A stretch of DNA of 10,085 nt from Holosporales bacterium (GCA_031265645.1 JAISCJ010000109.1:1-10085); one strand, 5' to 3'. Counted from the first letter of the stretch, positions 1 to 6,541 are shown. The notes: generated by a model not told the origin, from the sequence alone. Program-made: numbers and translations.

Positions 1-817
1 AGCAGAAGAAAGCGCTGAAGCTGCAGCAGAAGAAGGGACAGACACTGCCGCAGAAGAAGGCGCTGAAGCAACAGCAGTAGATGAGCCTGTGGCGGAAGAT
101 ACGACGGAGGCAGCTGCAGAACCAGAAGAAGTGACCGAAATAGCACCAGAGGAAACAACAGATGCTGTGCAAGAAGAAAGCCCTGAAGCAGCACAAGAAG
201 AAAAGGAGAAAAACTCTGAAGCTTCGCAAGAAGTCGCTGCAGAGCTAGAAGACAAAGCAGAATCAGCAGCAGAAGAAAGCGCTGAAGCTGCAGCAGAAGA
301 AGGGACAGACACTGCCGCAGAAGAAGGCGCTGAAGCAACAGCAGTAGATGAGCCTGTGGCGGAAGATACGACGGAGACAACTGCAGAACCAGAAGAAGTG
401 ACCGAAACAGCACCAGAGGAAACAACAGATGCTGTGCAAGAAGAAAGCCCTGAAGCAGTACAAGAAGAAAAGGAGAAAAACTCTGAAGTTTCGCAAGAAG
501 TCGCTGCAGAGCTAGAAGACAAAGCAGAAACAGCAGCAGAAGAAAGCGCTGAAGCAACAGCAGTAGATGAGCCTGTGGCGGAAGATACGACGGAGGCAGC
601 TGCAGAACCAGAAGAAGTGACCGAAATAGCACCAGAGGAAGCTGTTGAAGCTGCAGCAGAAGAAGGGACAGACACTGCAGCAGAAGAAGGCGCTGAAGCA
701 GAACCAGAAGAAGTGACCGAAACAGCACCAGAGGAAGCAGCTGAAGCTGCAGCAGAAGAAGAAACAGACACTGCAGCAGAAGAAGGCGCTGAAGCCGCAC
801 CAGAAGAATACGGTATG
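1..817 (+). repeat. Tandem 267-bp coding repeats plus 96-bp sub-repeats
   Basis: Copy 1 (1-267) and copy 2 (268-534) align without gaps at a 267-base period (89 codons) and differ at only six bases. Copy 3 starts at 535, lacks 48 bases (16 codons) near its start, and stays repeat-like to about 640. It then passes into two 32-codon units (EPEEVTE...AEEGAEA) ending near 796. Copy 3 carries the copy-1 bases at the variable sites it covers (EAAAEPEEVTEIAPEE), while the last sub-unit carries the copy-2 Thr variant, a mosaic suggesting recombination between units. Unit number is likely to vary between strains. Confidence 0.9.
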
Positions 818-820
818 TGA
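2..820 (+). CDS. Acidic Glu/Ala-rich repeat protein, 5'-truncated by window edge
   Basis: The frame is open from base 2 to TGA at 818-820, giving 272 visible residues; the true start is upstream of the window. A GTG at 89-91 could be taken as a start, but it is an internal Val of the repeat (the same codon recurs as Val in later copies), so it should not be used. The protein is dominated by Glu and Ala with Thr, Asp, Val and Pro. I see no Arg, His, Phe, Trp or Cys, and Lys occurs mainly in two short KEK/EDK patches per repeat. Two 89-residue units are followed by a shortened third and then two 32-residue sub-units beginning EPEEVTE, ending in PEEYGM. Such a strongly acidic, low-complexity chain is probably disordered or helical and extended. 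Surface or host-interaction roles are known for repeat proteins of intracellular bacteria, but nothing here proves one. Function unknown. Confidence 0.8.
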   Translation, partial: AEESAEAAAEEGTDTAAEEGAEATAVDEPVAEDTTEAAAEPEEVTEIAPEETTDAVQEESPEAAQEEKEKNSEASQEVAAELEDKAESAAEESAEAAAEEGTDTAAEEGAEATAVDEPVAEDTTETTAEPEEVTETAPEETTDAVQEESPEAVQEEKEKNSEVSQEVAAELEDKAETAAEESAEATAVDEPVAEDTTEAAAEPEEVTEIAPEEAVEAAAEEGTDTAAEEGAEAEPEEVTETAPEEAAEAAAEEETDTAAEEGAEAAPEEYGM

Positions 821-827
821 CGACAAC

Positions 828-832
828 GGAGG
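828..832 (+). promoter_or_regulatory. Consensus Shine-Dalgarno GGAGG
   Basis: A perfect GGAGG lies 7 bases after the stop of the acidic repeat protein and six A residues before the ATG at 839. It is the best ribosome-binding site in the left half of the window and is the main support for the small frame that follows. Confidence 0.5.
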
Positions 833-838
833 AAAAAA

Positions 839-961
839 ATGGTAGATTACGTATCCGCGGTTCGCTATTCCTTAGATGAAATGGTGTTACAGATTTTTCT
901 GCTGAGGACAGAGATTAGTGGAAGCGTTAATATTCACATGTCATCTGTTCTCAGATTTTGA
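839..961 (+). CDS. Possible 40-aa small protein after the repeat gene
   Basis: ATG at 839 to TGA at 959-961 encodes 40 residues starting MVDYVSAVRYSLDEMVLQIF. The start has a GGAGG six bases upstream and sits 18 bases after the stop of the acidic repeat gene, so it could be co-transcribed and translated with it. The composition is ordinary and mixed, unlike the repeat protein. The last 28 bases overlap the 3' end of the convergent biotin ligase gene. I recognise no family. It may be a genuine small protein, or the surviving N-terminus of a longer gene cut by the rearrangement that also shortened the ligase. No transmembrane segment is obvious. Confidence 0.4.
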   Translation: MVDYVSAVRYSLDEMVLQIFLLRTEISGSVNIHMSSVLRF

Positions 962-1479
962 CCTGTTGAAATTGTAGCAAGCTCCAAAAGTAGCACATAC
1001 ACTATCGGCCAAAAAGAGACGCCATCTGCGTATTTTTTTAAAAATGTTGCTAAAGGAGGGGCACTTACAATATTTAATCCAACTCCCACAACTGCAAAAG
1101 TTTTTACAATTTCGATTAATACACCGCTAACTTTTTCTTCGTTTATTAATACATCATTTGGCCACTTCATGAAAAAGTTGAGATTTTGATTACTGTTGCG
1201 ATTGGTGGAGCATGCCCATTTTACTGTGCGAAAAACGGCCAATCCTGCGGATAATGATAATTGCTCCGTGTTTGGTTCGTCAACCAATGGAATGACTGCC
1301 GACAAAAAAATATTTCCATCCAAAGATACCCAGGAGCGACCTTTTGTTCCACGCCCTCTCTCCTGCTGCCGACATAAAATTGCGTGAAACGACAAATCTT
1401 CTCCTTGTCGAAGTCGTCGTGTCGCAACAGTGTTTGTGCTTTCCAATTTTTCATGCATCTCTATTACAAATGGGAACAT
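934..1479 (-). CDS. birA: Biotin-[acetyl-CoA-carboxylase] ligase, C-terminally short
   Basis: 181 residues matching the catalytic core of biotin protein ligase, which makes biotinyl-AMP and transfers biotin to the carrier-domain lysine of acetyl-CoA carboxylase and related enzymes. Visible motifs: ESTN at 13-16, the biotin/ATP loop GRGTKGRSW at 42-50, KWPNDV at 105-110, the lysine segment KVSGVLIE at 116-123, and GVGLN at 132-136. There is no N-terminal winged helix, so it is the monofunctional type rather than a repressor-ligase. The chain stops at 181, whereas family members usually run about 230-260 or more. The final helix of the core and the small SH3-like C-terminal domain are missing, and I find no continuation in other frames downstream. 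It may be a reduced but working enzyme or an early pseudogene. The start at 1479 is the first ATG after an in-frame stop; its ribosome site is weak. Confidence 0.85.
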   Translation of the reverse strand: MFPFVIEMHEKLESTNTVATRRLRQGEDLSFHAILCRQQERGRGTKGRSWVSLDGNIFLSAVIPLVDEPNTEQLSLSAGLAVFRTVKWACSTNRNSNQNLNFFMKWPNDVLINEEKVSGVLIEIVKTFAVVGVGLNIVSAPPLATFLKKYADGVSFWPIVYVLLLELATISTGQNLRTDDM

Positions 1480-1791
1480 TTTTAACTCATAAGCGTTGAA
1501 AGATTAAGCTTCTACTAATGCCTGTATCCGCCGGCTTAAAAAAAATTAACATAATTTAAAGGATAAGAGTCGACAAACATTAGTATAAGCTTAATATTTC
1601 AGGGCAAGATCCCTGCAAAGCAAAGGTTTTATTCTGTGTGTTTCATATGGGATATGTACATCCACCTAAACTGGCAGCGGCACTACAGTTGGACTTGTAA
1701 ACCCAAAAAACTTGTTTTAATCTCATTGGTAGTAATAGAGAGGTCTCGCATAGAATTCATATCGTGCGAGGGATCAAGAGGATGGAAATTA
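1480..1791. other. Divergent intergenic region, birA to lipoprotein gene
   Basis: This 312-base gap separates the starts of two divergent genes. It holds the ~100-bp inverted-repeat element at 1497-1601 and a short hairpin at 1600-1615 (CAGGG, 6-base loop, CCCTG). A reading frame can be extended upstream of the lipoprotein start to 1636, but it shows no protein-like character there. I cannot assign promoters with confidence. Confidence 0.5.
1497..1601. repeat. MITE-like inverted-repeat element, copy 1
   Basis: The left arm (1497-1520) and right arm (1578-1601) are 24-base inverted repeats with two mismatches; each contains AAGCTT and ends in CTAATG/CATTAG on the inner side. The 57-base middle includes ATTAACATAATTTAAAGG. 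A second copy at 4939-5035 shares this middle and the arms at roughly 75-80% identity, so this is a dispersed family rather than a chance hairpin. Copy 1 lies between two divergent genes and so cannot be a simple transcription terminator for either. A small non-autonomous transposable element or a REP-like unit fits best. Confidence 0.6.
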
Positions 1792-2322
1792 ATGTTAAAA
1801 CCACTCAATTGTTTATCAATATTGTCGCTTGTCGTACTCGCGGGATGTGTAGAAGAAAGAATTGACCTAGAAAGAGATGTTCCGGATCGCGCCAAGCTAA
1901 TTGCTCAGCAGCATTCGGAATCCATCCGTTCGTCCGTAGAAGATCCTCTTGCCAAGCAAAAATATAAGGAGTTGGCCGAGCTTCAAAAAATGCAAAAGAA
2001 CGTGGAGATCCGTATCGCGGAATTAAATTCTGCTGGGTCGACAAGCGGAGCAATTTGTCCACTTTGCAGAAAAAGATACGATATCCAAGCTCAAAAAGCT
2101 GCCCTTGTGAAAAGAAAGAAAAAAAGCACTAAATCCAAAAAAGCCCGCAAGGTCGTATATCGGAAAAAATCTTCCGAGATAGCTGCGCCACAAACAACCC
2201 CTGCTGCAGTAGAAAACCCGCCGATGGTTGTTCAGCAGCCTCCAGCGTATTTTGAACCGCAGCCAGGTGGATTTGTTCCACCACCACAGCCGCAAGTGGT
2301 TACTCCATACCAACCGCAGTAA
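1792..2322 (+). CDS. Putative lipoprotein with CxxC knuckle, basic and Pro/Gln-rich tail
   Basis: 176 residues from ATG 1792, chosen because it begins a clean lipoprotein signal: hydrophobic residues 8-17 and lipobox LAGC at 16-19, with lipidation expected at Cys19. An AAGAGG-type ribosome site lies about ten bases upstream. A longer in-frame version from 1636 would bury the signal peptide. After Cys19 comes a charged helical, probably coiled-coil segment (about 32-80), then CPLC at 89-92 in the context CPLCRKRYD, resembling half of a zinc ribbon. A very basic stretch follows at 107-126 (many Lys/Arg), then a Pro/Gln-rich tail at 132-176. The likely site is the inner face of the outer membrane, or the inner membrane; the basic and Pro-rich parts could bind or span peptidoglycan (inference). 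I recognise no named family. It is a single-gene unit. Confidence 0.75.
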   Translation: MLKPLNCLSILSLVVLAGCVEERIDLERDVPDRAKLIAQQHSESIRSSVEDPLAKQKYKELAELQKMQKNVEIRIAELNSAGSTSGAICPLCRKRYDIQAQKAALVKRKKKSTKSKKARKVVYRKKSSEIAAPQTTPAAVENPPMVVQQPPAYFEPQPGGFVPPPQPQVVTPYQPQ

Positions 2323-2539
2323 TGCAAATTAAATGCGCCTGACCTTTTTGAATGAAAGTTTTACTTTACATTTCCTTGATCGGGCGTCAGCACTTATACC
2401 CATCCCATATGAAATGCGGAAAAAATGTTAAATTTTAAGCGGGTTACATGCCGAAAAAAAAATCCTGGCATTCAGCGTTGAAGTGTAGAGAAGGCATCTC
2501 ATGCAAGTCGTCCACTTTTTGGCTATAATGGAACCCATT

Positions 2540-2584
2540 AAAAATGCGACATTAATGAAGGTTGACTATTTAATGGCGCTTTTT
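2540..2584 (-). terminator. Hairpin terminator of the Rpn nuclease gene (possibly bidirectional)
   Basis: Arms 2540-2555 and 2570-2584 pair as AAAAA/TTTTT, GCG/CGC and CATTAA/TTAATG with one bulge and one mismatch around a 14-base loop. Read on the minus strand, the stem begins 27 bases after the nuclease stop codon and ends in a run of five T. It is also T-rich on the plus strand, so it could stop read-through from the lipoprotein gene. Confidence 0.55.
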
Positions 2585-2611
2585 ACCGTAAATTAGGTCT
2601 GCTCGTTACCA

Positions 2612-3502
2612 CTAATCCACACGGGCAGTTTTACTCAGAACGTTTACTTCTTCGATGGACAAACCCGTGCATCGACTAATAGCATCCACATTAAGGCCCT
2701 CGGCTAACAGTGCTATCGCAGTTTCTCGTTTGCCTTCAGCCTTGCCCTTAACTTTACCTTCAGCCAATCCCTTAGCTTGACCAATAGCAATGCCTTTTTC
2801 ACGTGCGACAGTAATCTGGCTATTGTAATCATTTATCGTTCTCTGCCGCAGATCCGCTAGCGCTCGGGCGTCCTTATCTGCGCTGATATACACCAACGTG
2901 TTCATGGCTTCCCTCACGTATTGATTATCTAAAAACGCATGATTCATAAGGAGTGGGTCTTTTAAAAACGACAGCCACGCTGTTAGCATGTCCTTTGCAT
3001 CTTCATTTTTGGGTTCGAATTTTTGCAATTCGATAAAAATAATTCGAGCAGAATCCGTCATAATTTGGTATGAATCCGGATCATTTTTCTGGAATGCCAT
3101 GTATGCATCACTAATCGCGTTCTGCCGATTAGTCACGTTCTCTCCCAAAATCCAGATTCCAATTACGTTTGGACCGTTATATGAATCCCCCGGATGCAAA
3201 GTTGATGGCACCATGTTAGCTAGATAATAAAATGCACGCTGTGGTATTTCGTCTGTGTTTTTGCATTGAATTTCAATATCTAGTCTGACTCCGTTATCAC
3301 TGGTCGCCTTGATGTCCAGACGACATCCCTTATTCGTTTCTAAAATCTTTGCAATATCTGTGTTTTCAAGCGTGATGTCTTTTATGTTAGGCGAGCCTTT
3401 AAACAACGCATTCAAAAACGATATCAATAGGGACTTTCTATCCTCTTGTCCAAATATCGTCTTAAAAATGTAGTCCAGCTTCGGATCCAATAACGCTGTC
3501 AT
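2612..3502 (-). CDS. Rpn-family PD-(D/E)XK nuclease / putative transposase
   Basis: 296 residues from the ATG at 3502. The family motif begins almost at once (LLDPKLDYIFKTIFG, 4-18), followed by LLISFLNALFK (25-35), as in Rpn recombination-promoting nucleases annotated as PD-(D/E)XK nuclease family transposases. Candidate metal ligands are Asp63 and Glu77-x-Gln79 in LDIKATSDNGVRLDIEIQ, the D...ExQ form of the fold. The C-terminus has the Gly/Lys/Glu repeats typical of the family (AKGLAEGKVKGKAEGKRE) and a helix-turn-helix-like ending (GLNVDAISRCTGLSIEEV). Length is normal and no frame break is seen, so it may be active; members are linked to DNA cleavage, RecA-independent recombination and horizontal spread. 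A longer version starting at 3607 adds 35 residues with no family similarity and no good ribosome site. The gene diverges from the MotA-like gene. Confidence 0.88.
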   Translation of the reverse strand: MTALLDPKLDYIFKTIFGQEDRKSLLISFLNALFKGSPNIKDITLENTDIAKILETNKGCRLDIKATSDNGVRLDIEIQCKNTDEIPQRAFYYLANMVPSTLHPGDSYNGPNVIGIWILGENVTNRQNAISDAYMAFQKNDPDSYQIMTDSARIIFIELQKFEPKNEDAKDMLTAWLSFLKDPLLMNHAFLDNQYVREAMNTLVYISADKDARALADLRQRTINDYNSQITVAREKGIAIGQAKGLAEGKVKGKAEGKRETAIALLAEGLNVDAISRCTGLSIEEVNVLSKTARVD

Positions 3503-3537
3503 ACCCGCATCGCACGTTAAAAACACGTCTATGCATA

Positions 3538-3564
3538 ATGATACTTGATTTTCGCAATTGTCAG
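3538..3564 (-). promoter_or_regulatory. Possible promoter of the Rpn gene
   Basis: On the minus strand CTGACA (3559-3564) is followed after 15 bases by TATCAT (3538-3543); each hexamer matches the sigma-70 consensus at five of six bases, though the spacer is short. Transcription would start near 3530, downstream of the alternative start at 3607, which agrees with initiation at 3502. Confidence 0.25.
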
Positions 3565-3682
3565 CATAACTATCTCGCAATCTGCTCAAGCCCATTCCCT
3601 TTCTCATTATTCAGTAGCGACCTGTGCTTCGATAATTTTTTATGTTAGCGTTAGCAGTAATGCGGTTTCATCGTAAGAGCAT

Positions 3683-4843
3683 ATGTCCGATAAATTTGTG
3701 AACGGAAAGATGGCTGCGATCGTTGGCAGCGTCATTTTGGTCGTTATCGCAAACATTAACAGTCTTTATCCGATTTTTATGTACAATCCATGGATAAATG
3801 CGCTCATATTGTTTACGTTCATAGGCGGAGCAATCAGCCCATTCATTGCCGTAAACAAAGTAATGTTAGACAAACGTTTTTTGCATTTTTTTAGATCGCA
3901 AGTTGGATCAGGCATATTCACAAGTTTAAATGGTAGTGTGTATTCGCCTTTGCTTACCCCACTCGTCACAACATTGGACGGACAAAACAAATCAAGCTTT
4001 ACCCACGATGAAGTACAGCACATTCTTATGAGCTTGGATAGGAAACTAAGTGAACGTCATACCATAAGCCGACACGTGATTGGAGTGTTGGTATTGTTAG
4101 GTTTGCTTGGGACGTTTTGGGGATTAACTCAAACTGTAGGATCCATAAGCACATCTTTAAATGGCCTATCATTTGACGGTTCAATTTCGCCTGATTTGTT
4201 TCAAAAATTAAAAACTGGAATTCAATCTCCATTATCCGGGATGGGAGTCGCCTTTAGCTCGTCAATATTTGGGCTTATAGGCTCTATGATTTTGGGATTT
4301 CTGGACTTACAACAAGGCAGGACCGAAAAAGATTTTTACGATGACGTTGAAGATGGGTTGACATCGCTGTTAACTCAAAAGGTTCGGACCTCAAACAACA
4401 GTGGTCCTGCATATATCCTTGCGCTGTTAGAACAGATGTCAGAAGTCCTTGGGGCATTGGGACAGCGACTGACACAAATAGAAGACAGCCGCGTGCGAAA
4501 TGTTGCCAGTTGGCAAAAAATATCGGAGACGTTGGATGGACTGTTTTGTAGCCTAACGGCTAGCCAAAATAAAGTCGGAGAGTTGTGTAACTCGGTCGAC
4601 GTTTTAGCCCAAAATATCCAGAACACGGCTGTAAATCTGCAAAATTTCAGTGAAGGCCTAGTCGTCCGAAATCGCGTCGAGCAGGCAAAATTTGAGCAAC
4701 TATTCGAAGAACTAACAGCTGGACGCAACCAATTGACCCAAGAAATTGTAAGCGAAATCAGAATGGTTGCCCGCATGATATCCATGCTGACAGAACTGGA
4801 TGAGTCCGCCCAACAAGTGCCAAGAGATGCGGCTGGAATGTAG
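3683..4843 (+). CDS. MotA/TolQ/ExbB-like proton-channel family protein
   Basis: 386 residues with four predicted membrane helices: about 11-33, 37-58, 131-153 and 187-209. The last two carry the family core: GLLGTFWGLTQTVGSI at 140-155 and GMGVAFSSSIFGLIGSMILG at 186-205, followed by FLDLQQGR. This closely resembles an alphaproteobacterial subfamily, often called MotA-like or ExbB-like, usually encoded beside an OmpA/MotB-like peptidoglycan-binding partner. The cytoplasmic tail (245-375) is helical and probably coiled coil. Such proteins form the pentameric part of ion-driven motors that transmit force across the envelope. No partner follows here: the next gene is on the other strand. The protein is much shorter than the long-tailed ZorA of Zorya defence. 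The start at 3683 gives a full first helix; an AAGAG lies just upstream. An alternative start at 3710 would remove nine residues. Confidence 0.82.
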   Translation: MSDKFVNGKMAAIVGSVILVVIANINSLYPIFMYNPWINALILFTFIGGAISPFIAVNKVMLDKRFLHFFRSQVGSGIFTSLNGSVYSPLLTPLVTTLDGQNKSSFTHDEVQHILMSLDRKLSERHTISRHVIGVLVLLGLLGTFWGLTQTVGSISTSLNGLSFDGSISPDLFQKLKTGIQSPLSGMGVAFSSSIFGLIGSMILGFLDLQQGRTEKDFYDDVEDGLTSLLTQKVRTSNNSGPAYILALLEQMSEVLGALGQRLTQIEDSRVRNVASWQKISETLDGLFCSLTASQNKVGELCNSVDVLAQNIQNTAVNLQNFSEGLVVRNRVEQAKFEQLFEELTAGRNQLTQEIVSEIRMVARMISMLTELDESAQQVPRDAAGM

Positions 4844-4875
4844 CGTTTACAGGGCCTGTAATGACAGGCCAACGC
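4843..4875 (+). terminator. Strong hairpin just after the MotA-like gene, no T-run
   Basis: GGCCTGT (4853-4859) and ACAGGCC (4864-4870) form a perfect 7-bp stem with an AATG loop. GCGTT (4843-4847) and AACGC (4871-4875) extend it across a 5-base bulge. It begins at the last base of the stop codon. No T-tract follows, so it may protect the mRNA 3' end or act with Rho rather than as a classical intrinsic terminator. Confidence 0.45.
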
Positions 4876-4938
4876 ATGAGATTCGGAAAGCCAAGGGTTT
4901 GACGACGCTGCCGACGAAAGGGTTCAACAGGCCCAATT

Positions 4939-5035
4939 AATATTAACATTCTAATAATGTATGTCTACGCCAGCTTTTAAAAATTAACATAATTTAAAGG
5001 CAAGAATAGACAAACATTCGTAGAAGCTTAATATT
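4939..5035. repeat. MITE-like inverted-repeat element, copy 2
   Basis: Arms 4939-4959 and 5015-5035 are inverted repeats matching at 17 of 21 positions, with a 55-base middle containing AAAATTAACATAATTTAAAG and TAGACAAACATTC as in copy 1 (1497-1601). The element sits between two convergent genes, and its right arm stops exactly at the stop codon (5036-5038) of the minus-strand gene. Total length, 97 bases, equals that of the corresponding core of copy 1. Confidence 0.6.
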
Positions 5036-6541
5036 CTAGAATCCAAGGTGTTGCATTGCTGTAGACATATTCGTTTTAAGCTCAGAGTCATCTACGAATA
5101 GGAATGATCTTACAGTTTGCGGAACGATCCCTTGTAGAGCAGTGTTTATACTACCCTGCATCGTCAAAAGGCTATCATCCAATTTCACCAATCCAGCCGA
5201 CTTACATGCAGCAAGTGAGTTAACAATCGTGCTCCGAAGATCATTGCAAATTACTCGCGAAACTATGTCCGCAATCAGCTCGTCGGAAGTTGGCTCTGGA
5301 CCATGAAGTGCGGAAATAAGGCCATTCATATCGTTCTTCACGCAAAGAGACAAAATGGTATCTGGACGACGTGGCTGAGTGAAACAAATCTTACTCAAAG
5401 CAGCAGGACTACCTGTCTTTAAGCAGTCGTCCATCGCAGCAACAACATCATCAAAGCGCGTAAATGCTCTTGCCAATAAGATGCTCTGGTCAACAGTTCC
5501 CGCCATTGTTTGCTGAAGCTGATGTAGTTTTGAATAAAATGTATCGGAGTTATCGCAAACATCAAACATACAACGAGTAAGTGCAGTTCTTTCTGGTGGA
5601 AACTGCGGAAACAAGTCAATCAAAGTTTTAATTCTTCCATTCAAAGCATCTTCATGCGCTGCGGGAGGAATCCCCGAAGCGGTAGATTCTGCTTTAGTTT
5701 TGAGGCAGTTGGTTACAGCTGCGTAAAATTGGTCGCTTTTGCTTTTCGAGGCTAATTTTAGCAGGATGGACGTAAGAAGTTTCGCCCTGTTCTCTGTTTT
5801 GTCAATTTCTGCCTTCAATAAATCAAAACGCTCCATAAAATGGCTTTGATCCAAGGATAAATTGCGAAGAAGAACAAATAAATTTCCGTACGATGCACAA
5901 TTTTCTGGAATCACAGCAAGTAGATGCTCAACAGACGCTGACGCATTCCTTGGCGTGTTTCTCCCAGCATTTAACAAATCTTTGCAAGCGTTTCTAACAT
6001 ATTCGTACTCCGCGCCGAAAGACAACAGTTTCGATAGCAATGACAGATATGTTTCGTTGACAGGACAATACCCAATTTTTGCAAACGCTTCGTGCGCTTT
6101 AGCTCTAGTAATATCTAAAGAGAAACCAATTTTTGTTAACTGATTTTTTAACACTGGTTGCTTCATGCAAAATGCCAAATCTCCAGCTTCAAAAATGAAA
6201 TGCGGTAAGAATTGAATGTATTCACCCAACAGTTCAGGATTAGCAAACATGATCTGAAAAATATCGCTCATCGTGTCATAATCCAGCGGAAATTCGGGAA
6301 CATTCCTAAGTAAATTTCCTACTGCATCCGCTCGAGATGCGTCATCTGCGGAAAAGGCATTGCGACAATATTGATATACATTTGCTGTTAACGCCTGATT
6401 TTTTTTTCCAATCAGCAATGTTCCCCCAATGCATCGAACATCATCTTCCAAAACAGGCGTTTTTAATACTGACGCGCTCAAATGCACAGCAGTTAAAACA
6501 AGACTCGTCAGCCCTTTTTTTAATATTTTCTTCGTCAACAT
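5036..6541 (-). CDS. Secreted helical Cys-containing protein of unknown family
   Basis: 501 residues. The N-terminus (MLTKKILKKGLTSLVLTAVH) has a Lys-rich start and hydrophobic core typical of a Sec signal peptide, with cleavage plausible after about residue 24 (LSAS). The rest is soluble, apparently mostly helical, with 14 cysteines (37, 59, 125, 159, 186, 215, 279, 324, 329, 373, 386, 400, 432, 446). A weak internal repeat is visible: NACKDL around Cys186, TNCLKT around Cys279 and DDCLKT around Cys373 recur at 93-94-residue spacing, each preceded by a short Leu-rich helix. Disulphides in the periplasm or outside the cell are plausible. I recognise no domain. The gene is a single unit, convergent with the MotA-like gene, and follows the rpsB-tsf terminator. 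The start ATG has no good ribosome site. Role unknown; an envelope or effector protein is inference. Confidence 0.75.
   Translation of the reverse strand: MLTKKILKKGLTSLVLTAVHLSASVLKTPVLEDDVRCIGGTLLIGKKNQALTANVYQYCRNAFSADDASRADAVGNLLRNVPEFPLDYDTMSDIFQIMFANPELLGEYIQFLPHFIFEAGDLAFCMKQPVLKNQLTKIGFSLDITRAKAHEAFAKIGYCPVNETYLSLLSKLLSFGAEYEYVRNACKDLLNAGRNTPRNASASVEHLLAVIPENCASYGNLFVLLRNLSLDQSHFMERFDLLKAEIDKTENRAKLLTSILLKLASKSKSDQFYAAVTNCLKTKAESTASGIPPAAHEDALNGRIKTLIDLFPQFPPERTALTRCMFDVCDNSDTFYSKLHQLQQTMAGTVDQSILLARAFTRFDDVVAAMDDCLKTGSPAALSKICFTQPRRPDTILSLCVKNDMNGLISALHGPEPTSDELIADIVSRVICNDLRSTIVNSLAACKSAGLVKLDDSLLTMQGSINTALQGIVPQTVRSFLFVDDSELKTNMSTAMQHLGF

Noticed and set aside
89..91. GTG as the start of the acidic repeat protein
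   Set aside because: The frame is open upstream to the window edge with full repeat sequence, and the same codon is an internal Val in copies 2 and 3.
263..826. Minus-strand Cys/Phe-rich frames opposite the acidic repeats
   Set aside because: They are the reverse complement of GAA/GCA repeat codons, have a biased Cys/Phe composition and no start signals; a shadow of the repeat gene.
962..1190. Continuation of the small 839 frame past its TGA (read-through)
   Set aside because: The open stretch is antisense to the conserved biotin ligase core motifs, so its openness is explained by that gene.
1636..1791. N-terminal extension of the lipoprotein frame
   Set aside because: The extra 52 residues are not protein-like and would block the lipobox signal; ATG 1792 has the ribosome site.
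1641..2414. 13-base inverted repeat TTTCATATGGGAT / ATCCCATATGAAA flanking the lipoprotein gene
   Set aside because: One such pair is roughly expected by chance in 10 kb, and no duplication or transposase accompanies it.
3503..3607. Extended N-terminus of the Rpn nuclease
   Set aside because: The 35 residues have no family similarity, and a possible promoter lies within this stretch.
3683..4843. ZorA of a Zorya anti-phage system
   Set aside because: The tail is far shorter than ZorA, the sequence fits the common alphaproteobacterial MotA-like subfamily better, and no ZorB or effector genes are adjacent.
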